A stretch of DNA of 64,000 nucleotides from Shinisaurus crocodilurus (Eukaryota; Chordata; Lepidosauria; Squamata; Shinisauridae): the NCBI GenBank assembly GCA_021292165.1, contig CM037879.1, positions 39,028,339-39,092,338 on the forward strand, given 5' to 3'. Below the pieces are notes generated by a model. It was not told where the DNA came from and ran no database searches. It saw only the letters and a program-made list of their open reading frames with translations. The position numbers were made by a program, and so were the translations under genes. Numbering within the stretch: position 1 is the first letter of the stretch; the number at the start of each line of letters is the position of its first letter. Shown here one piece after another: positions 36,201-43,754 of the stretch.

Positions 36201-39200
36201 TTCCTTTTATTCATACTTTTACTTTATACATTTTTTCTGCTCTCTGCGACCCTCGAGTTTTGTCAAGATGTTGCACACACATGGTTCTATTGTAAACAAC
36301 TGACAATAGTAATCTTTCTATTAGTATTCTACAGCAGTTGCAGAAGGACCAGGCCCATGCTGTGACTCCTGATAAAAGTCAGTTCAGATCTTTAAATGAT
36401 GCAGTCCAGAGACTCCTCTCGTATCATGTGTGCCAGGGATCACTGCCAACAGAAGATGATTTAAGGAAAGGTAGTTTTTTGCTTTCCAAATTGTTACAAA
36501 AAGGCTGTGCTTGTGGGTTTTGATAGAAATTAAACAGATTAAATGTTATATATGGTGCTGGGTAAAATGCAAGAGGGAGAAATTATAAAGGAATATTTTA
36601 GTTATTAAGGACCACTGTCTAAATGTATTTTTATGCCCTTTCAGTGGATAATGAATTTGAATCCGTAGCCACACAGCTTCTGAAAAGAACACAGGCTATG
36701 TTAAATAAATACAGATGTCTGCTCATGGAAGATGCAATGGTAAGTAATAAAAAAGCTGTATCTGTGTATCTTTGTTTGTCACGTGCTTAGTCCTGATGTG
36801 CAAGATTTTCCGTCAACGAACAGCTGGTGTAGGGCAGGCTGAACTGGATGGCGACAATAGCAAGAGCGGTGGGTAAGCTTTCCTCCTGTTGCAAATAGCA
36901 GGTGTGTGCCCCCTCCCCCAATTCTGATAAGGATTGTAGTGGGGGGCAAAGGATTCCGCTGCGCTCCCCATGCCAGCTATTTGTTAAAGAAAAATCTTGC
37001 ATGCCAGGGCTAACCATGTGACAAATGTCATGTCTAGTTTGGGGTGTTATGCATGTGTGTGTGTGTGTGTGTGTGTGTATACGTACTTGTGCGTCTTAGC
37101 CACACTGGTTTATTTTTTACGTTATTTATTCTAATACAACAACATGTGCAGCTTTTGTCTAACTCTGTGGCGTGTGTCTCGAAATGTGTGTTCTGCTTCT
37201 GGGTATTTTAGCAGTAAAAATAGATGTTCACCAAAGAGGTGAAAAACCCTTATTGTCAGGTATTGACATTTCTCTTTGCCAACACACCTGGGGCAAGACT
37301 GTTTCCCCTCTGGCAAGCTCCCTCCACCCAAGTTCTTCATGAATATCAAAGAATGTGCGGGTGGGATGTGAGGGTGGGGAGATGTCTGCCTCCCTTCATG
37401 AGGCATACCTGCTCAGAGGCACTCTCCTGGCATTTCATAGACAACTACATGGTTGGGACAGTAAGGTCCCAGTAGGCATATTTGCATGGTAAGTCAGTCC
37501 TCCCCTGAGGGCTTCTTTGAGGCTCACTTGATAAGAGGAGTGCAACAAGAAAATTCCTTTCAGTACATTTAACTATTAACTACCTTTAATTGTTATGCAT
37601 AGAGGACTAGCTTAGAAAGTAGAAGGAGAGAGACCAAGTGTCAAGACCGGTTTATTAATTAATTAATTAAATTTATATTCCACCATTCCACTACAAATAG
37701 TGCTCCAGGTGGCTAGATTTACTTCTTTCTCTTCTTGTAGTCTGACATTAAGGTAGAGAGAAGAGGCAACCTACATTATTATTATTCTTATTAATTTTAT
37801 TTCTATACCGCCCAATAGCCGAAGCTCTCTGGGCGGTGTACAACAATCAAAACCTATGCAAAAGTTCTGAAAACAGCCTTGTCTCTCTCACACACACGGT
37901 TTAAAAATGTGTCTTTTAAAAGATGCTCAGGACAGAGGCTCGGAGGAAGTGGGGAGGGGTGCAGAAATTAGTAATTAACCATGTCTACTATGCTAGACTC
38001 TTAAGCTGCGATGCTATGTATGCTTACCGGTACTTTGGAGTAAGCCCCATTGAAAGTGCATAACTGTGGCCTCTGTGGCGGATGTCCTTCCCTGATGGCA
38101 GAGATCTTCTCCACCGGTGGAGGGGCACCTACATTGCATCCTATATCATCCTCCAGTGAGTGTATCTGAGGGTTAGGATTGTGTGTATTTTAAAGCAGTA
38201 CTATTTATTTATCAAGTGCCTAAAGGTTATGCCATAATATATTTGTTAGTGTTTAAGGTGCCACAAGACTCTGTTGTTTTTTGCTGAAACAGATTAACAT
38301 GGCAACCGCACTGGAAATAAATACAACTAGTAATCTGTTTAAGGTGTAGTGCTAAGCATCCTTGTGTAGAAGTAAGAAATAGTGATAGGAATGGACTTCG
38401 CAATTGGTGACTATGCTTTTAATTAAAAATGACTATTTAGATTAACATTTTACAACTCTTTCTAGTGCAGCAAATGTCACATCCATCCTGTCTTTTCCAG
38501 ATTAAAAAAATATATATTTGAGTACATTGTATCTGCCTTTTACAATTGTAATTCTTCATAGAGGGTTCTAAATGTTTTTCTGCCTAATTTTGAATTCACC
38601 TATTTAACAACACACACACACACACACACACACCTCTTAGCAAGCATATACTGTAAATTGTGTGCATTGCATGGCATGGCTTGCCACATAAGGATTAACA
38701 CATTAAGACAGAAATGTGGCAAATCATTACAAAGGCTAGATGAGCTGTGCTGATGCAGGCACTGACTTACATGCATTAGGTGTAAAGCAGGGTTGGGGAA
38801 CGTGTGGCCCTCCAGATATTGTTGGACTGCAGCTTCCATCAGCCCTAGCCAGCATAGCCAGCAAATCAAATTTGTTGTTGATAACATCAGAAGTTATTTT
38901 GTTTGTTTTCTTTTCCAGAGGATAAATCCTTCTGCAGAAATGGTCATGATTGACAGGATGTTTAACCAGGAAGAAAGACAAACACTGTCCCGGGATAAAC
39001 GTCTTGCAATAGTTGATCCTGGTAATAAACTAATTATTTTGGAACAAATGAGACTTGCATATAGATAATGACTGTATTGTTTATAAACATGTTCCTTCAA
39101 GTCATAAGTAACATTATAATGCTGGAAAGAGTTATAATTGTGGGTCAGGCATAAAGATGTAACATTTCTGGAAACTTTGGAGCCATGGGAAACATATTTT

Positions 39201-41971
39201 GTGTCTAGATGGGAGGGAAAAAACCCTTGTTGACAAATATATGGAGTATAGACATACCTGTCAAATCTAAAGTTTATTTACTGCTTTAGGGCTGCAATCC
39301 TAGACACACTTACCTGGGAGTCCCATTGTACTCAGTGGGACTTACCTGGGTCCCATTGTACTCAGTGGAACTTACTTCTAAGTAGACATGTACAGGATTG
39401 CATTGTTAGCAGTTAATGTATAAAACAGTAGTATATTTAGGAAGTTAAACTGTATAGATTCATTAGTTTGCATTTAAACTATAAATTATAAATACAAGTG
39501 GGACCTGTTGCAGTGTGGAGTGCTCCTGTTCAGGGTTCAAGCCATTTCATTCCAGGGGAGGCTGGTGACTCCTATGTCAGTGGGGCTGCTTATACATTTC
39601 AGCTTTATTCTGAGCTTTATAGGAGTTATCCATGGTGCTCCATGGTGGTGAACCTATTTTGGGGGTGGGGGTAAAGTTCAGCACCATGGATAGCTCCTAT
39701 AAAGCTCAGAATAAAAGTTGAAACAGATAAGGTGCCCCACTGACCCAGGAGTCACCAGCCTCCCCTGCTCCATTCTGTTCCATCCCCCGTCACCCTAAGC
39801 CAGTTTTTCATCTTCCCTCCCCCAGTCAGTTAGCATTCTGTGTCCACTGAGCATGCTCAGCCCCTGTTGGACTGGTTTGGGGGGGGGGGGAGGGTTGCCC
39901 CCTTGCGTATTTTTCCCCTAAATATTTTTTGTACTTCTTCAAACTTCAGAGTTCTCCTGAGTATATTGATACAGTAATACCTTGGATTGCAAGTAACTTG
40001 GTCTGAGAGCGTTTTGCAAGACAAGCAAATTTTTAAAATAAATTTTGACTGCTACGCCTCGAGCGGGCGTAGCAGGCCGAAATCGGCCCTGCTCACGCCC
40101 GCCAGAGACTCGCTTTGATATAGGAGTGTTTTGGATTACAAGCACGGTTCCGGAACGAATTATGCTTGCAATCCAAGGTATTACTGTACTGACCACTTGT
40201 TTGTGATTGGTGCTGTTTTAGCTACATAGGGACTGGGATTTGGAGAATTGAGGCTAGTGTTAGCATATGCAAGTGGTACCTGCAACAAAATGTTGCAGTG
40301 TAGTGTGCTCCTGTTCAGAATTCCAGCCACTCCGTTCCATTCTCCCTCCCCACTCCGTTCCATTCTCCCTCCCCATTCCGTTCCATTCTCCATCCCCACT
40401 CCTCATTTTCTGTTTCCCCCTCCCCACAACAGTCAGTTAGCATTCTGTGACTACTAAACATTGGCCTGTTGAGGGATCCCCTCCCCCTTTAGGATGTTGT
40501 TCTATAGATTTTATGTACTTCTGCAAACCTTGGGGTCCCCCAAATCTGACAATACCTCCCTCTTGTGTGGGGGTGGTGCCATTTTTGCTACATAAGTAAT
40601 ACCACTCACAGTCTGAACGTTGGAAATTGAGGGAATAATGATATCCAATGCCAGAAATGAAGCTTCAATTTGTTGTACTATAAGATACTTGTACATGTCT
40701 TCTTGCAAATAGGAAAAAATAAGATAAATATTGACAGTATAGATCACCAACACTGGGCTGGTGCAGACATAATCCTGGTTACCTGCAACCATAGGTAACA
40801 AATCAGGAATTACTGTATGCTTTCTCCATCCTCCTCTTGGTGGAGCAAATTCCCTCCCTCTTAAATTGTGGTTAAAGGAAACATTGGCACTACCATAACT
40901 GTGGTTAACACTAACCAGGATTCCACTTAATCCAGGATCTGAAACCCACTAAAACCATATTTTGTTACATGCACTTTTTACTCTATTTCACTGGTCTTCA
41001 ACTGATGGTTTGGGACCCACTATACAGATACATGGTAAAAAAGTAAGAAGTGTATGTTTGGACTAAAGGTGGATCCCGGGTCTGAAAAGTTTGAAGACCA
41101 TGCTCTATTTCTTATGTCTTACTGTCCCTGATATGCTATCATTCAGTACTAAAACACTTGTTTTCAAATTTCAGATGGTTTTCTGACAGACTTTTGTTGT
41201 TCCTCCACGCAATTGGACAAGACTGCTGATGAAACACAGCCTAGTGATCATCAGTCTAGCAAACCTTTAACTTCTCAGAACCAGACTGCTAATACCCAAA
41301 TCAGAGACAGGTCAAGTTCGAGCACAGCAGAGTCTTTAAATCACAACAAACTTCATGTAGTGCCTAACAATATTGTGAGTCCACAACAAGGAAACATTTC
41401 TGTTAAAAAATCAGAAAGTCTCACAAAAGCTTTAACATTTGAGAAATCAAGCTGCTCTCCTGAAAGCCAACGTATGGCTGCTTCTGAACAAAAAATAGCT
41501 GGTAAAGACCCTGAGAAGTCAAATGAAAACTCTTTAAGTTCTGAAGATGATTCGTCAAAAACCTTATCACGTGCAGATCATGGTACACATAATAAAACAT
41601 GTCGGAATACAGTCGATTCTCACTCAGAAACAACATATAATCATTCCCTTCAAGACAAAACTCCTCGGAGTTCTCCAAAGAATGAGGATTTGCATCCAGA
41701 TAACTTGAAAGGTTCTGGGAAACCCCAAAAGGATTTGCTGCTCAATAAGAGTTTAGAGACTACGTTCAAAAACATATTGGAACTGAAAAAGACTGGAAGG
41801 CAGCCACAAAGTGAGGCAGCTGGCAGTGGCTCCTTAGAATTAGAGTATCCAAACTTTTCACTGATTGCTTCACAAGAAAACTGCCTGGATAAATTTATTC
41901 CAGAACACAGTGAAGGTGTAGAAACTGACTCTCTTTTAGAAGCCGCTGTAAATAGTATCTTAGAGTGTTAA
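19687..41971 (+). CDS. BICRAL: BICRAL (GLTSCR1-like), ncBAF chromatin-remodelling subunit; 11 coding exons, frame broken twice in exon 4
   Basis: Joined exons 19687-19730, 21799-21847, 21943-22011, 27368-29064, 31018-31123, 35145-35245, 36130-36191, 36325-36470, 36645-36739, 38919-39021 and 41175-41971 encode about 1088 residues once two extra bases in exon 4 are discounted; as I recall it, human BICRAL is close to this length. Recognition rests on the acidic start MDDDDDESCLFDLIG, the long Gln/Ser/Asn-rich middle, the conserved GLTSCR1 domain (about residues 711-815, with VTPDK, LLSYHVCQG and MFNQEER), and the C-terminal block ending AAVNSILEC. In mammals BICRAL and its paralogue BICRA are alternative subunits of the nuclear BRD9-containing ncBAF/GBAF SWI/SNF complex, and the GLTSCR1 domain mediates assembly. 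All introns are GT-AG with consistent phases. As written, the reading frame stops after residue 286. Identity is very secure; whether the breaks are biological is not settled. Confidence 0.95.
19812..20099. repeat. MITE-like element in BICRAL intron 2
   Basis: Begins AGGGTTTTATCCAGACTTGA and ends ACAAGTCTGGATCCAGCCTT, complementary ends separated by about 250 bp of GC-richer DNA. It sits only about 80 bp downstream of the start-codon exon. Confidence 0.5.
20100..21480. repeat. Dispersed non-autonomous repeat, copy 2, interrupted by a Tigger-like element
   Basis: This repeats the motif order of the 3500-4720 copy (CCAACCCCATCATGGGTATC, GGCAAAAGTGGCAAG, GACAGCTGGCTGTCAAG, TGGCAAGATCCTCA). It ends in a large inverted repeat (21331-21473), with arms around GGATTTAGAAAGGGTTTTTG and its complement. 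A 251-bp TA-flanked element has inserted at 21046-21296. A TTTG microsatellite sits at 20921-20960. Confidence 0.55.
21046..21296. mobile_element. Tigger/mariner-like non-autonomous element, copy 1
   Basis: Starts CAGTAATACCTTGGATTGCA and ends CAATCCAAGGCATGACTG, flanked by TA (21044-21045 and 21297-21298). It is homologous to 39972-40186, including CTTGGTTTGAGAGCGTTTTG and TCCGGAACGAATTATGCT. The TA duplication and long inverted ends place it in Tc1/mariner, Tigger-like; no transposase remains. Confidence 0.82.
21799..21847 (+). CDS. BICRAL: BICRAL coding exon 2
   Basis: This 49-nt exon lies between a T-rich acceptor (ending TTTTTAAG at 21798) and the donor TCT|GTAAGT. It completes Gly15 and encodes DAQALNYFLHGPGSKS (to residue 31), continuing the family's conserved N-terminus. 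The exon ends in phase 0, consistent with the next exon. It is too short to be found by ORF length and was located by protein similarity and splice sites. Confidence 0.93.
21943..22011 (+). CDS. BICRAL: BICRAL coding exon 3
   Basis: A 69-nt, phase 0-0 exon encodes residues 32-54, beginning NNEDLTNAGYSAANSNS. The acceptor is GCTGCAACAG and the donor is AGT|GTAAGT. It is separated from exon 2 by only a 95-nt intron, unusually short for this gene. It could be skipped without changing the frame. Confidence 0.93.
22012..22491. other. BICRAL intron 4, 5' part
   Basis: About 22185-22490 has the composition of a dispersed repeat (GGTTTGATTCAGCCTCATCT) but no second copy in this window. The short ORFs here are not recognised. 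Confidence 0.35.
22500..24310. mobile_element. 1.8-kb non-autonomous hAT element with GC-rich cargo
   Basis: Terminal inverted repeats CAGAGGCGTAGCGTGGG / CCCACGCTACGCCACTG (one mismatch in 17) with 8-bp flanks TTGCTAGG (22492-22499) and CTGCTAGG (24311-24318). The interior begins CpG-rich (22520-22700) and also contains CT- and A/C-homopolymer tracts. No transposase-like frame is present; the longest interior frames resemble nothing known. An 8-bp duplication and CAG termini indicate hAT. Confidence 0.8.
23820..23852. repeat. (CT)n microsatellite
   Basis: TCTCTCTCCCTCTCTC run inside the hAT element. Confidence 0.85.
24889..25026. mobile_element. Short palindromic hAT element (CTCCAGATGTTGTTGGA family)
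   Basis: Arms CTCCAGATGTTGTTGGA and TCCAACAACATCTGGA; flanks CTATACAC (24881-24888) and CTATACAA (25027-25034) match at 7 of 8. Same family as 30191, 53966, 55875, 57815 and 58747. Confidence 0.75.
27257..27290. repeat. (GA)n microsatellite
   Basis: An uninterrupted GA run of about 34 bp, roughly 80 bp upstream of the exon 4 acceptor region. Confidence 0.95.
27368..29064 (+). CDS. BICRAL: BICRAL coding exon 4 (large, Gln/Ser-rich), with two +1 frame breaks
   Basis: The acceptor is TTTCCTTTCAG and the donor CAG|GTATGG. The exon is 1697 nt; removing two bases gives 1695 nt = 565 codons (residues 55-619), phase 0 at both ends. Three overlapping frames each carry family-conserved sequence: residues 55-278 (27368-28039), 279-410 (28041-28436) and 411-619 (28438-29064). 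The first break is at the GG pair 28040/28041 and leads to a TAA at 28064; the second is at the CC pair 28437/28438. The content is low-complexity Q/S/N/G-rich with motifs such as SSLQFLDDELESSPLPDL, ANITEQTLAEEAYLDA and VQTINGQLL. Confidence 0.93.
28040..28041 (+). other. BICRAL: First single-base frame break in BICRAL exon 4
   Basis: Upstream the frame reads ...SSPV; one extra G here shifts it to GTTCNCSI and a TAA at 28064-28066. Starting at 28041 instead gives AQPVTVPFNSTNFQ, which matches the BICRAL family. A duplicated G is the simplest reading. Confidence 0.88.
28437..28438 (+). other. BICRAL: Second single-base frame break in BICRAL exon 4
   Basis: The frame entering this point reads QFLIPTS and would continue PVSKS then stop at 28452-28454. 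Dropping one C gives LSVNPNSVHHVQTINGQ, which is the family sequence and runs open to the splice donor. Again the extra base duplicates its neighbour. Confidence 0.88.
29178..29578. repeat. 87-bp direct repeat pair in BICRAL intron 5
   Basis: 29178-29264 and 29492-29578 share TGTTGAGGCTGTGTAAGA, ATCCAGAAAAAATGAAAGAT and more, with about 85% identity by eye, separated by 227 bp of different sequence. Confidence 0.7.
29878..29911. repeat. Perfect 16-bp-arm hairpin
   Basis: CTTGGTCTAATAAACC, a 2-nt AC loop, then GGTTTATTAGACCAAG. It is probably the start of a MITE whose edge reads GAGCTGGTTCAGACCTAATG (29857). Confidence 0.85.
30191..30326. mobile_element. Short palindromic hAT element
   Basis: Ends CAGGGCTCTCCAACCTTGGG / CCAAGGTTGGAGAGCCCTG; perfect 8-bp duplication CACTAAGG (30183-30190 and 30327-30334). 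136 bp. Confidence 0.9.
31018..31123 (+). CDS. BICRAL: BICRAL coding exon 5
   Basis: The acceptor is CTTTACAG and the donor CCAG|GTCAGA. The exon is 106 nt and encodes AQKKVTNLASSVSSSKSQDT and on to GNTLPG (residues 620-654 plus one base of 655). An earlier GT at 31109 (CTAG|GTAATA) is a possible alternative donor. It was not chosen because the family sequence continues TLPGQD across the later junction and because the phase then fits exon 6. Confidence 0.88.
31280..32152 (-). mobile_element. L2-clade LINE, 3' end with reverse-transcriptase C-terminus (broken)
   Basis: The minus strand encodes the end of a non-LTR polymerase over 32112-31410, with the L2-type signature LDYCNALYMGLPWKTVQKLQ, QNAAARLI, HITPVLKELHWLPV and RAFSVVAPTLWNSLP. 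The frame shifts at a G-run near 32020, so the piece is non-functional. A 3' UTR follows, with the CCGGCCACCCTGGGCG hairpin and an (ATTT)-type tail at 31285-31310. It lies about 150 bp after BICRAL exon 5, antisense to it. Confidence 0.88.
32153..33445. other. BICRAL intron 6, unclassified
   Basis: No exon or clear repeat boundary recognised; a CTGCCTGTGGAGG/CCTCCTCTGCAG symmetrical stretch near 33015-33050 may be a MITE remnant. Confidence 0.35.
33446..33724. repeat. Long-armed foldback element
   Basis: The left arm 33446-33508 (GAGTGCACACTGCTCGATCA, CACTTGGCTCCTCCTGCCAG) is the reverse complement of the right arm 33663-33724, with a few mismatches. Outer sequence TTCTGGCTTAG / AAGCCAGAATTCTC extends the symmetry. 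The right edge appears to be GATGTCTGAACCAGGCC (33779). Confidence 0.7.
33800..34495 (-). mobile_element. Non-LTR retrotransposon ORF2 C-terminal fragment
   Basis: A minus-strand open frame (34487-33903, 194 aa) contains LQRQLQWTGHVVRMSDCRLP, GKRNIGGQYKRFKDVLKANL and WETLAHERFNWR. It ends in a CLHCGKLCGSRIGLHSHLRT finger of C2H2 type. These motifs are typical of the region after the reverse-transcriptase domain in a group of LINEs; I cannot assign the clade. It is 5'-truncated and has no RT catalytic motif here. Confidence 0.72.
35145..35245 (+). CDS. BICRAL: BICRAL coding exon 6
   Basis: The exon is 101 nt, enters in phase 1 and ends in phase 0, covering residues 655-688 (GQDTGGKIIQQSIG through QEKVVGSSLAQPNVQ). 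The acceptor GTATATATTTGTAG is poor in C and only moderately pyrimidine-rich; the donor is CAG|GTAGGA. Similarity to the family's GQDSGSK...QEKVVGSS supports it. Confidence 0.88.
35668..35985. mobile_element. Degenerate hAT-like element
   Basis: GCAGAACCTCTTTCAGCCTGAGGG at the left and CCCCAGGCCTGAGGTTC at the right are inverted and resemble the termini of the 15659 element's relatives. Contains a C-run of 14. No clean target duplication. Confidence 0.45.
36130..36191 (+). CDS. BICRAL: BICRAL coding exon 7
   Basis: A 62-nt exon encodes VDGHTIGQKRPAAKQLTKGA plus two bases of Phe709. The donor is CTT|GTAAGT. The acceptor, TTTTGGACCTAG, is preceded by purine-rich sequence and is the weakest in the gene. 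The KRPAAKQLTKGAF peptide is strongly conserved and leads into the GLTSCR1 domain. Confidence 0.9.
36325..36470 (+). CDS. BICRAL: BICRAL coding exon 8 (start of GLTSCR1 domain)
   Basis: The exon is 146 nt. The acceptor is TTTCTATTAG and the donor AAAG|GTAGTT. It encodes residues 709-757, including ILQQLQKDQAHAVTPDKSQ and LLSYHVCQGSLPTEDDLRK, the first half of the conserved GLTSCR1 domain that docks this subunit in ncBAF. Confidence 0.95.
36645..36739 (+). CDS. BICRAL: BICRAL coding exon 9 (GLTSCR1 domain)
   Basis: The exon is 95 nt. The acceptor is GCCCTTTCAG and the donor ATG|GTAAGT. It encodes residues 758-789, VDNEFESVATQLLKRTQAML through LLMEDAM, a predicted helical, highly conserved part of the GLTSCR1 domain. 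Confidence 0.95.
36787..37014. repeat. Inverted-repeat MITE in BICRAL intron 10
   Basis: The left end TTAGTCCTGATGTGCAAGAT and the right end ATCTTGCATGCCAGGGCTAA are complementary with few mismatches, and the symmetry extends about 45 bp inward (AACAGCTGG / CCAGCTATTTGTT). Confidence 0.7.
37050..37078. repeat. (GT)n microsatellite
   Basis: GTGTGTGT run in intron 10. Confidence 0.9.
37670..37865. repeat. LINE 3'-end fragments
   Basis: An (ATTA)n tract then ATTTATATTCCACCATTCC, and a second piece ATTTCTATACCGCCCAATAG with TCTCTGGGCGGTGTACAAC, resemble reverse-complemented 3' ends of CR1/L2-type LINEs. Confidence 0.5.
38243..38320 (+). repeat. Dispersed repeat fragment (AAGGTGCCACAAGACTC family)
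   Basis: TTTAAGGTGCCACAAGACTC and GCTGAAACAGATTAACATGG. A second copy in opposite orientation lies at 62235-62345. Confidence 0.55.
38609..38633. repeat. (CA)n microsatellite
   Basis: CACACACA run in intron 10. Confidence 0.9.
38790..38866. mobile_element. Truncated palindromic hAT element next to exon 10
   Basis: Starts GCAGGGTTGGGGAACGTGTG and CCTCCAGATATTGTTGGACT like the 24889 family, but the right half is missing; it stops about 50 bp before the exon 10 acceptor. Confidence 0.6.
38919..39021 (+). CDS. BICRAL: BICRAL coding exon 10 (end of GLTSCR1 domain)
   Basis: The exon is 103 nt. The acceptor is TTCTTTTCCAG and the donor CCTG|GTAATA. It encodes RINPSAEMVMIDRMFNQEER through RLAIVDP (residues 790-823). 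A truncated hAT-type element ends about 50 bp upstream of the acceptor. Confidence 0.95.
39285..39409. repeat. Short dispersed element with internal duplication (GCAATCCTA family)
   Basis: Ends TTAGGGCTGCAATCCTAG / ACAGGATTGCATTGTTAGC; the internal segment CCCATTGTACTCAGTGG occurs twice in tandem. Confidence 0.65.
39553..39767. mobile_element. Non-autonomous hAT-like element with long inverted termini
   Basis: Ends CAGGGGAGGCTGGTGACTCC / GGAGTCACCAGCCTCCCCTG. Flanks TTTCATTC (39545-39552) and CTCCATTC (39768-39775) match at 6 of 8. The interior is a near-complete hairpin (TTCTGAGCTTTATAGGAG and its complement). Confidence 0.75.
39972..40186. mobile_element. Tigger/mariner-like non-autonomous element, copy 2
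   Basis: Starts CAGTAATACCTTGGATTGCA and ends CAATCCAAGGTATTACTG, with near-perfect inverted termini and TA on both sides (39970-39971 and 40187-40188). Its interior contains a GC-rich hairpin (CCTCGAGCGGGCGTAGCAGG) absent from copy 1. Confidence 0.85.
40328..40396. repeat. Three tandem 23-bp units
   Basis: Units at 40328-40350, 40351-40373 and 40374-40396, of the form CACTCCGTTCCATTCTCCCT + CCC; the third has two changes. Confidence 0.9.
41175..41971 (+). CDS. BICRAL: BICRAL terminal coding exon
   Basis: The acceptor is AAATTTCAG. There are 797 coding nt to the TAA at 41969-41971, residues 824-1088. It opens DGFLTDFCCSSTQLDK and is then a Ser/Lys/Asn-rich, diverged region. It ends in a conserved block of about 70 residues that includes SLETTFKNILELKKTGRQPQ, SQENCLDKFIPEHSEG and AAVNSILEC. 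Confidence 0.94.
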
Positions 41972-42169
41972 TAGTTGCAGTACCATGGACATATTTCTCT
42001 TAGAAGCAAATGTGAATGACACCACAAGTTTAGCCTGACATATGTAAAGGTTACCCTTTCTAAAGTAGATTCTGTTCTGTGTTTGAGAGCAATACTCATT
42101 GTGGTTACAGTGAGGTACCCCAGCAATGTAAATTCTTAAGAGAAAGCTGTCTAGTAGGGGCTACACATT

Positions 42170-42643
42170 GGCTGCATTTGGACATAATGCTAAACCATGC
42201 TTTAAGGCACATTACTGTGCATGTTAAGACAGAAAAAAGGCCTACAACTCCTAGCATGCTGGGAGTTGTACACCTTTTTTCTGTCTAAACATGCATAGGA
42301 TTGAGTCTTTAGTGTAACAAGACTGAGTCTCAGTGAGCCTCAGGTTTGCACATTTTCCTCCTCTGGCATGGCTGCAAGGAGGAGATCAGGAGCTTCTGCT
42401 TTCAGTTTAGGTTAACCGTAGTTTAGTATGTCATCCAAATCCTACATCTTAACTATGGTTAATTGAAACAAACCAGCTTCATAATCCATGGTTTGATGCT
42501 GGCTTCTCTCCACTAACCATAGTTAAGTTTAAGCACAATTTGTCCAGGTTTGGATGACACAACAAGCTGTGGTTGATCAAAAAGAGAAGTGAAAGTTTCC
42601 AAACTCCTCATTGTGGCCTGTGGTTTAGCATTACATCCAAACC
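42170..42643. mobile_element. MITE-like element in the BICRAL 3' UTR, hosting a second element
   Basis: Ends GGCTGCATTTGGACATAATG / CATTACATCCAAACC, extended by CTAAACCA/TGGTTTAG. Internal AACTATGGTTA-type dyads are frequent. A second foldback element (42216-42303) interrupts its left part. Confidence 0.65.
42216..42303. mobile_element. Nested foldback element (TACAACTCCCAGCA family)
   Basis: Near-perfect hairpin: GCATGTTAAGACAGAAAAAA and GCCTACAACTCC on the left, GGGAGTTGTACACC and TTTTTTCTGTCTAAACATGC on the right. Longer relative at 50795-50979; half copies at 57224-57292 and 61478-61535. Confidence 0.8.
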
Positions 42644-43167
42644 ATTATGATACTGCTTGTGAGAATTGTTTTAATGTTGCAGCTTAATGAGACTGCAGTT
42701 CACTAGGCTCTACGTAACAAGGTAATATACTGACAATCACAGTCTAGTAACAGATTTATTAAATAAAATGTCAAGAATTTACATTTAATAGGGAAAAAAA
42801 AACATGCCGTCCACGTCCACCCCACCTCCCTTCAGTTGATTTTAAGATTTAATGTGTGTAGCTAAAAATCCCACTGTACCTCTATTGAGTCATGCCTATC
42901 TCTCAGGTTTGGAAGAGAATGAGAAAAACTGGAAGGAGAGAAATTGTCATCAGAGTGTTTACAGGGCTTTATACTTTAAGTGCTTTTTTATTGCTCCATG
43001 AGCAGAAACAAATACATTATAGAGGAATTTGGTCTATGAAATGAAACTGTACTGTTTTAATCACCACAGTATGGCATGAAACAATACATGCAAAACTAAA
43101 AAGCTGGTTGGTGGAAAATTGTAAAGGAAATGGCTATGGCACAGCCATGAAATTCTATACAAATATA

Positions 43168-43207
43168 TACACACACGCGCGCACGCACGCACGCACGCAC
43201 ACACACA
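43168..43207. repeat. (CA)/(CG) alternating tract
   Basis: ACACGCGCGCACGCACGCAC run within the probable 3' UTR. Confidence 0.9.
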
Positions 43208-43754
43208 GATTCATACTTCAGAAAAGCTTTTGCATTTTATAATTGGATATAGTCAAACTAAGTCTTCTGAAGCGGTATAACTGTTTTTCTAGACCAAGTA
43301 TCACAAGCACTTTTTTTGGGGAAAATTGTGTTGTTAGAGTAGTAGTTTATACTTTAAAGAGATATTAGCCTTAATCTGAACAATTCAAAGGCCAGTGCTG
43401 GGTTGTGGTTTTTTTTTCCTTTTCTTCCTGCTTCTTGCTGTACAACAATGTTAGTCATCTGCAGCAGTTATAATTACCAAAATATGTACAAACCAAAGTT
43501 AATCTGCTATCCCATTAATATATATATGGCATATAATTCATAATCTAGAGCCAAAGGAACCCCATGCATGGTTTGCATTTGGCTGGTGATCATTTTGAAC
43601 AATATAACCATATTATTCGTTTTATTATTTTAATCCGTGGCATTCACCTTCTATGCTGCCATGCTGTTTTGGTTTTTTTCCTAATATATAAGCCTACTTC
43701 AGTGCTGCTAGGTACATTGGTTTTGTGCCATTAGTAAGAGGGATGTGGCATGTA

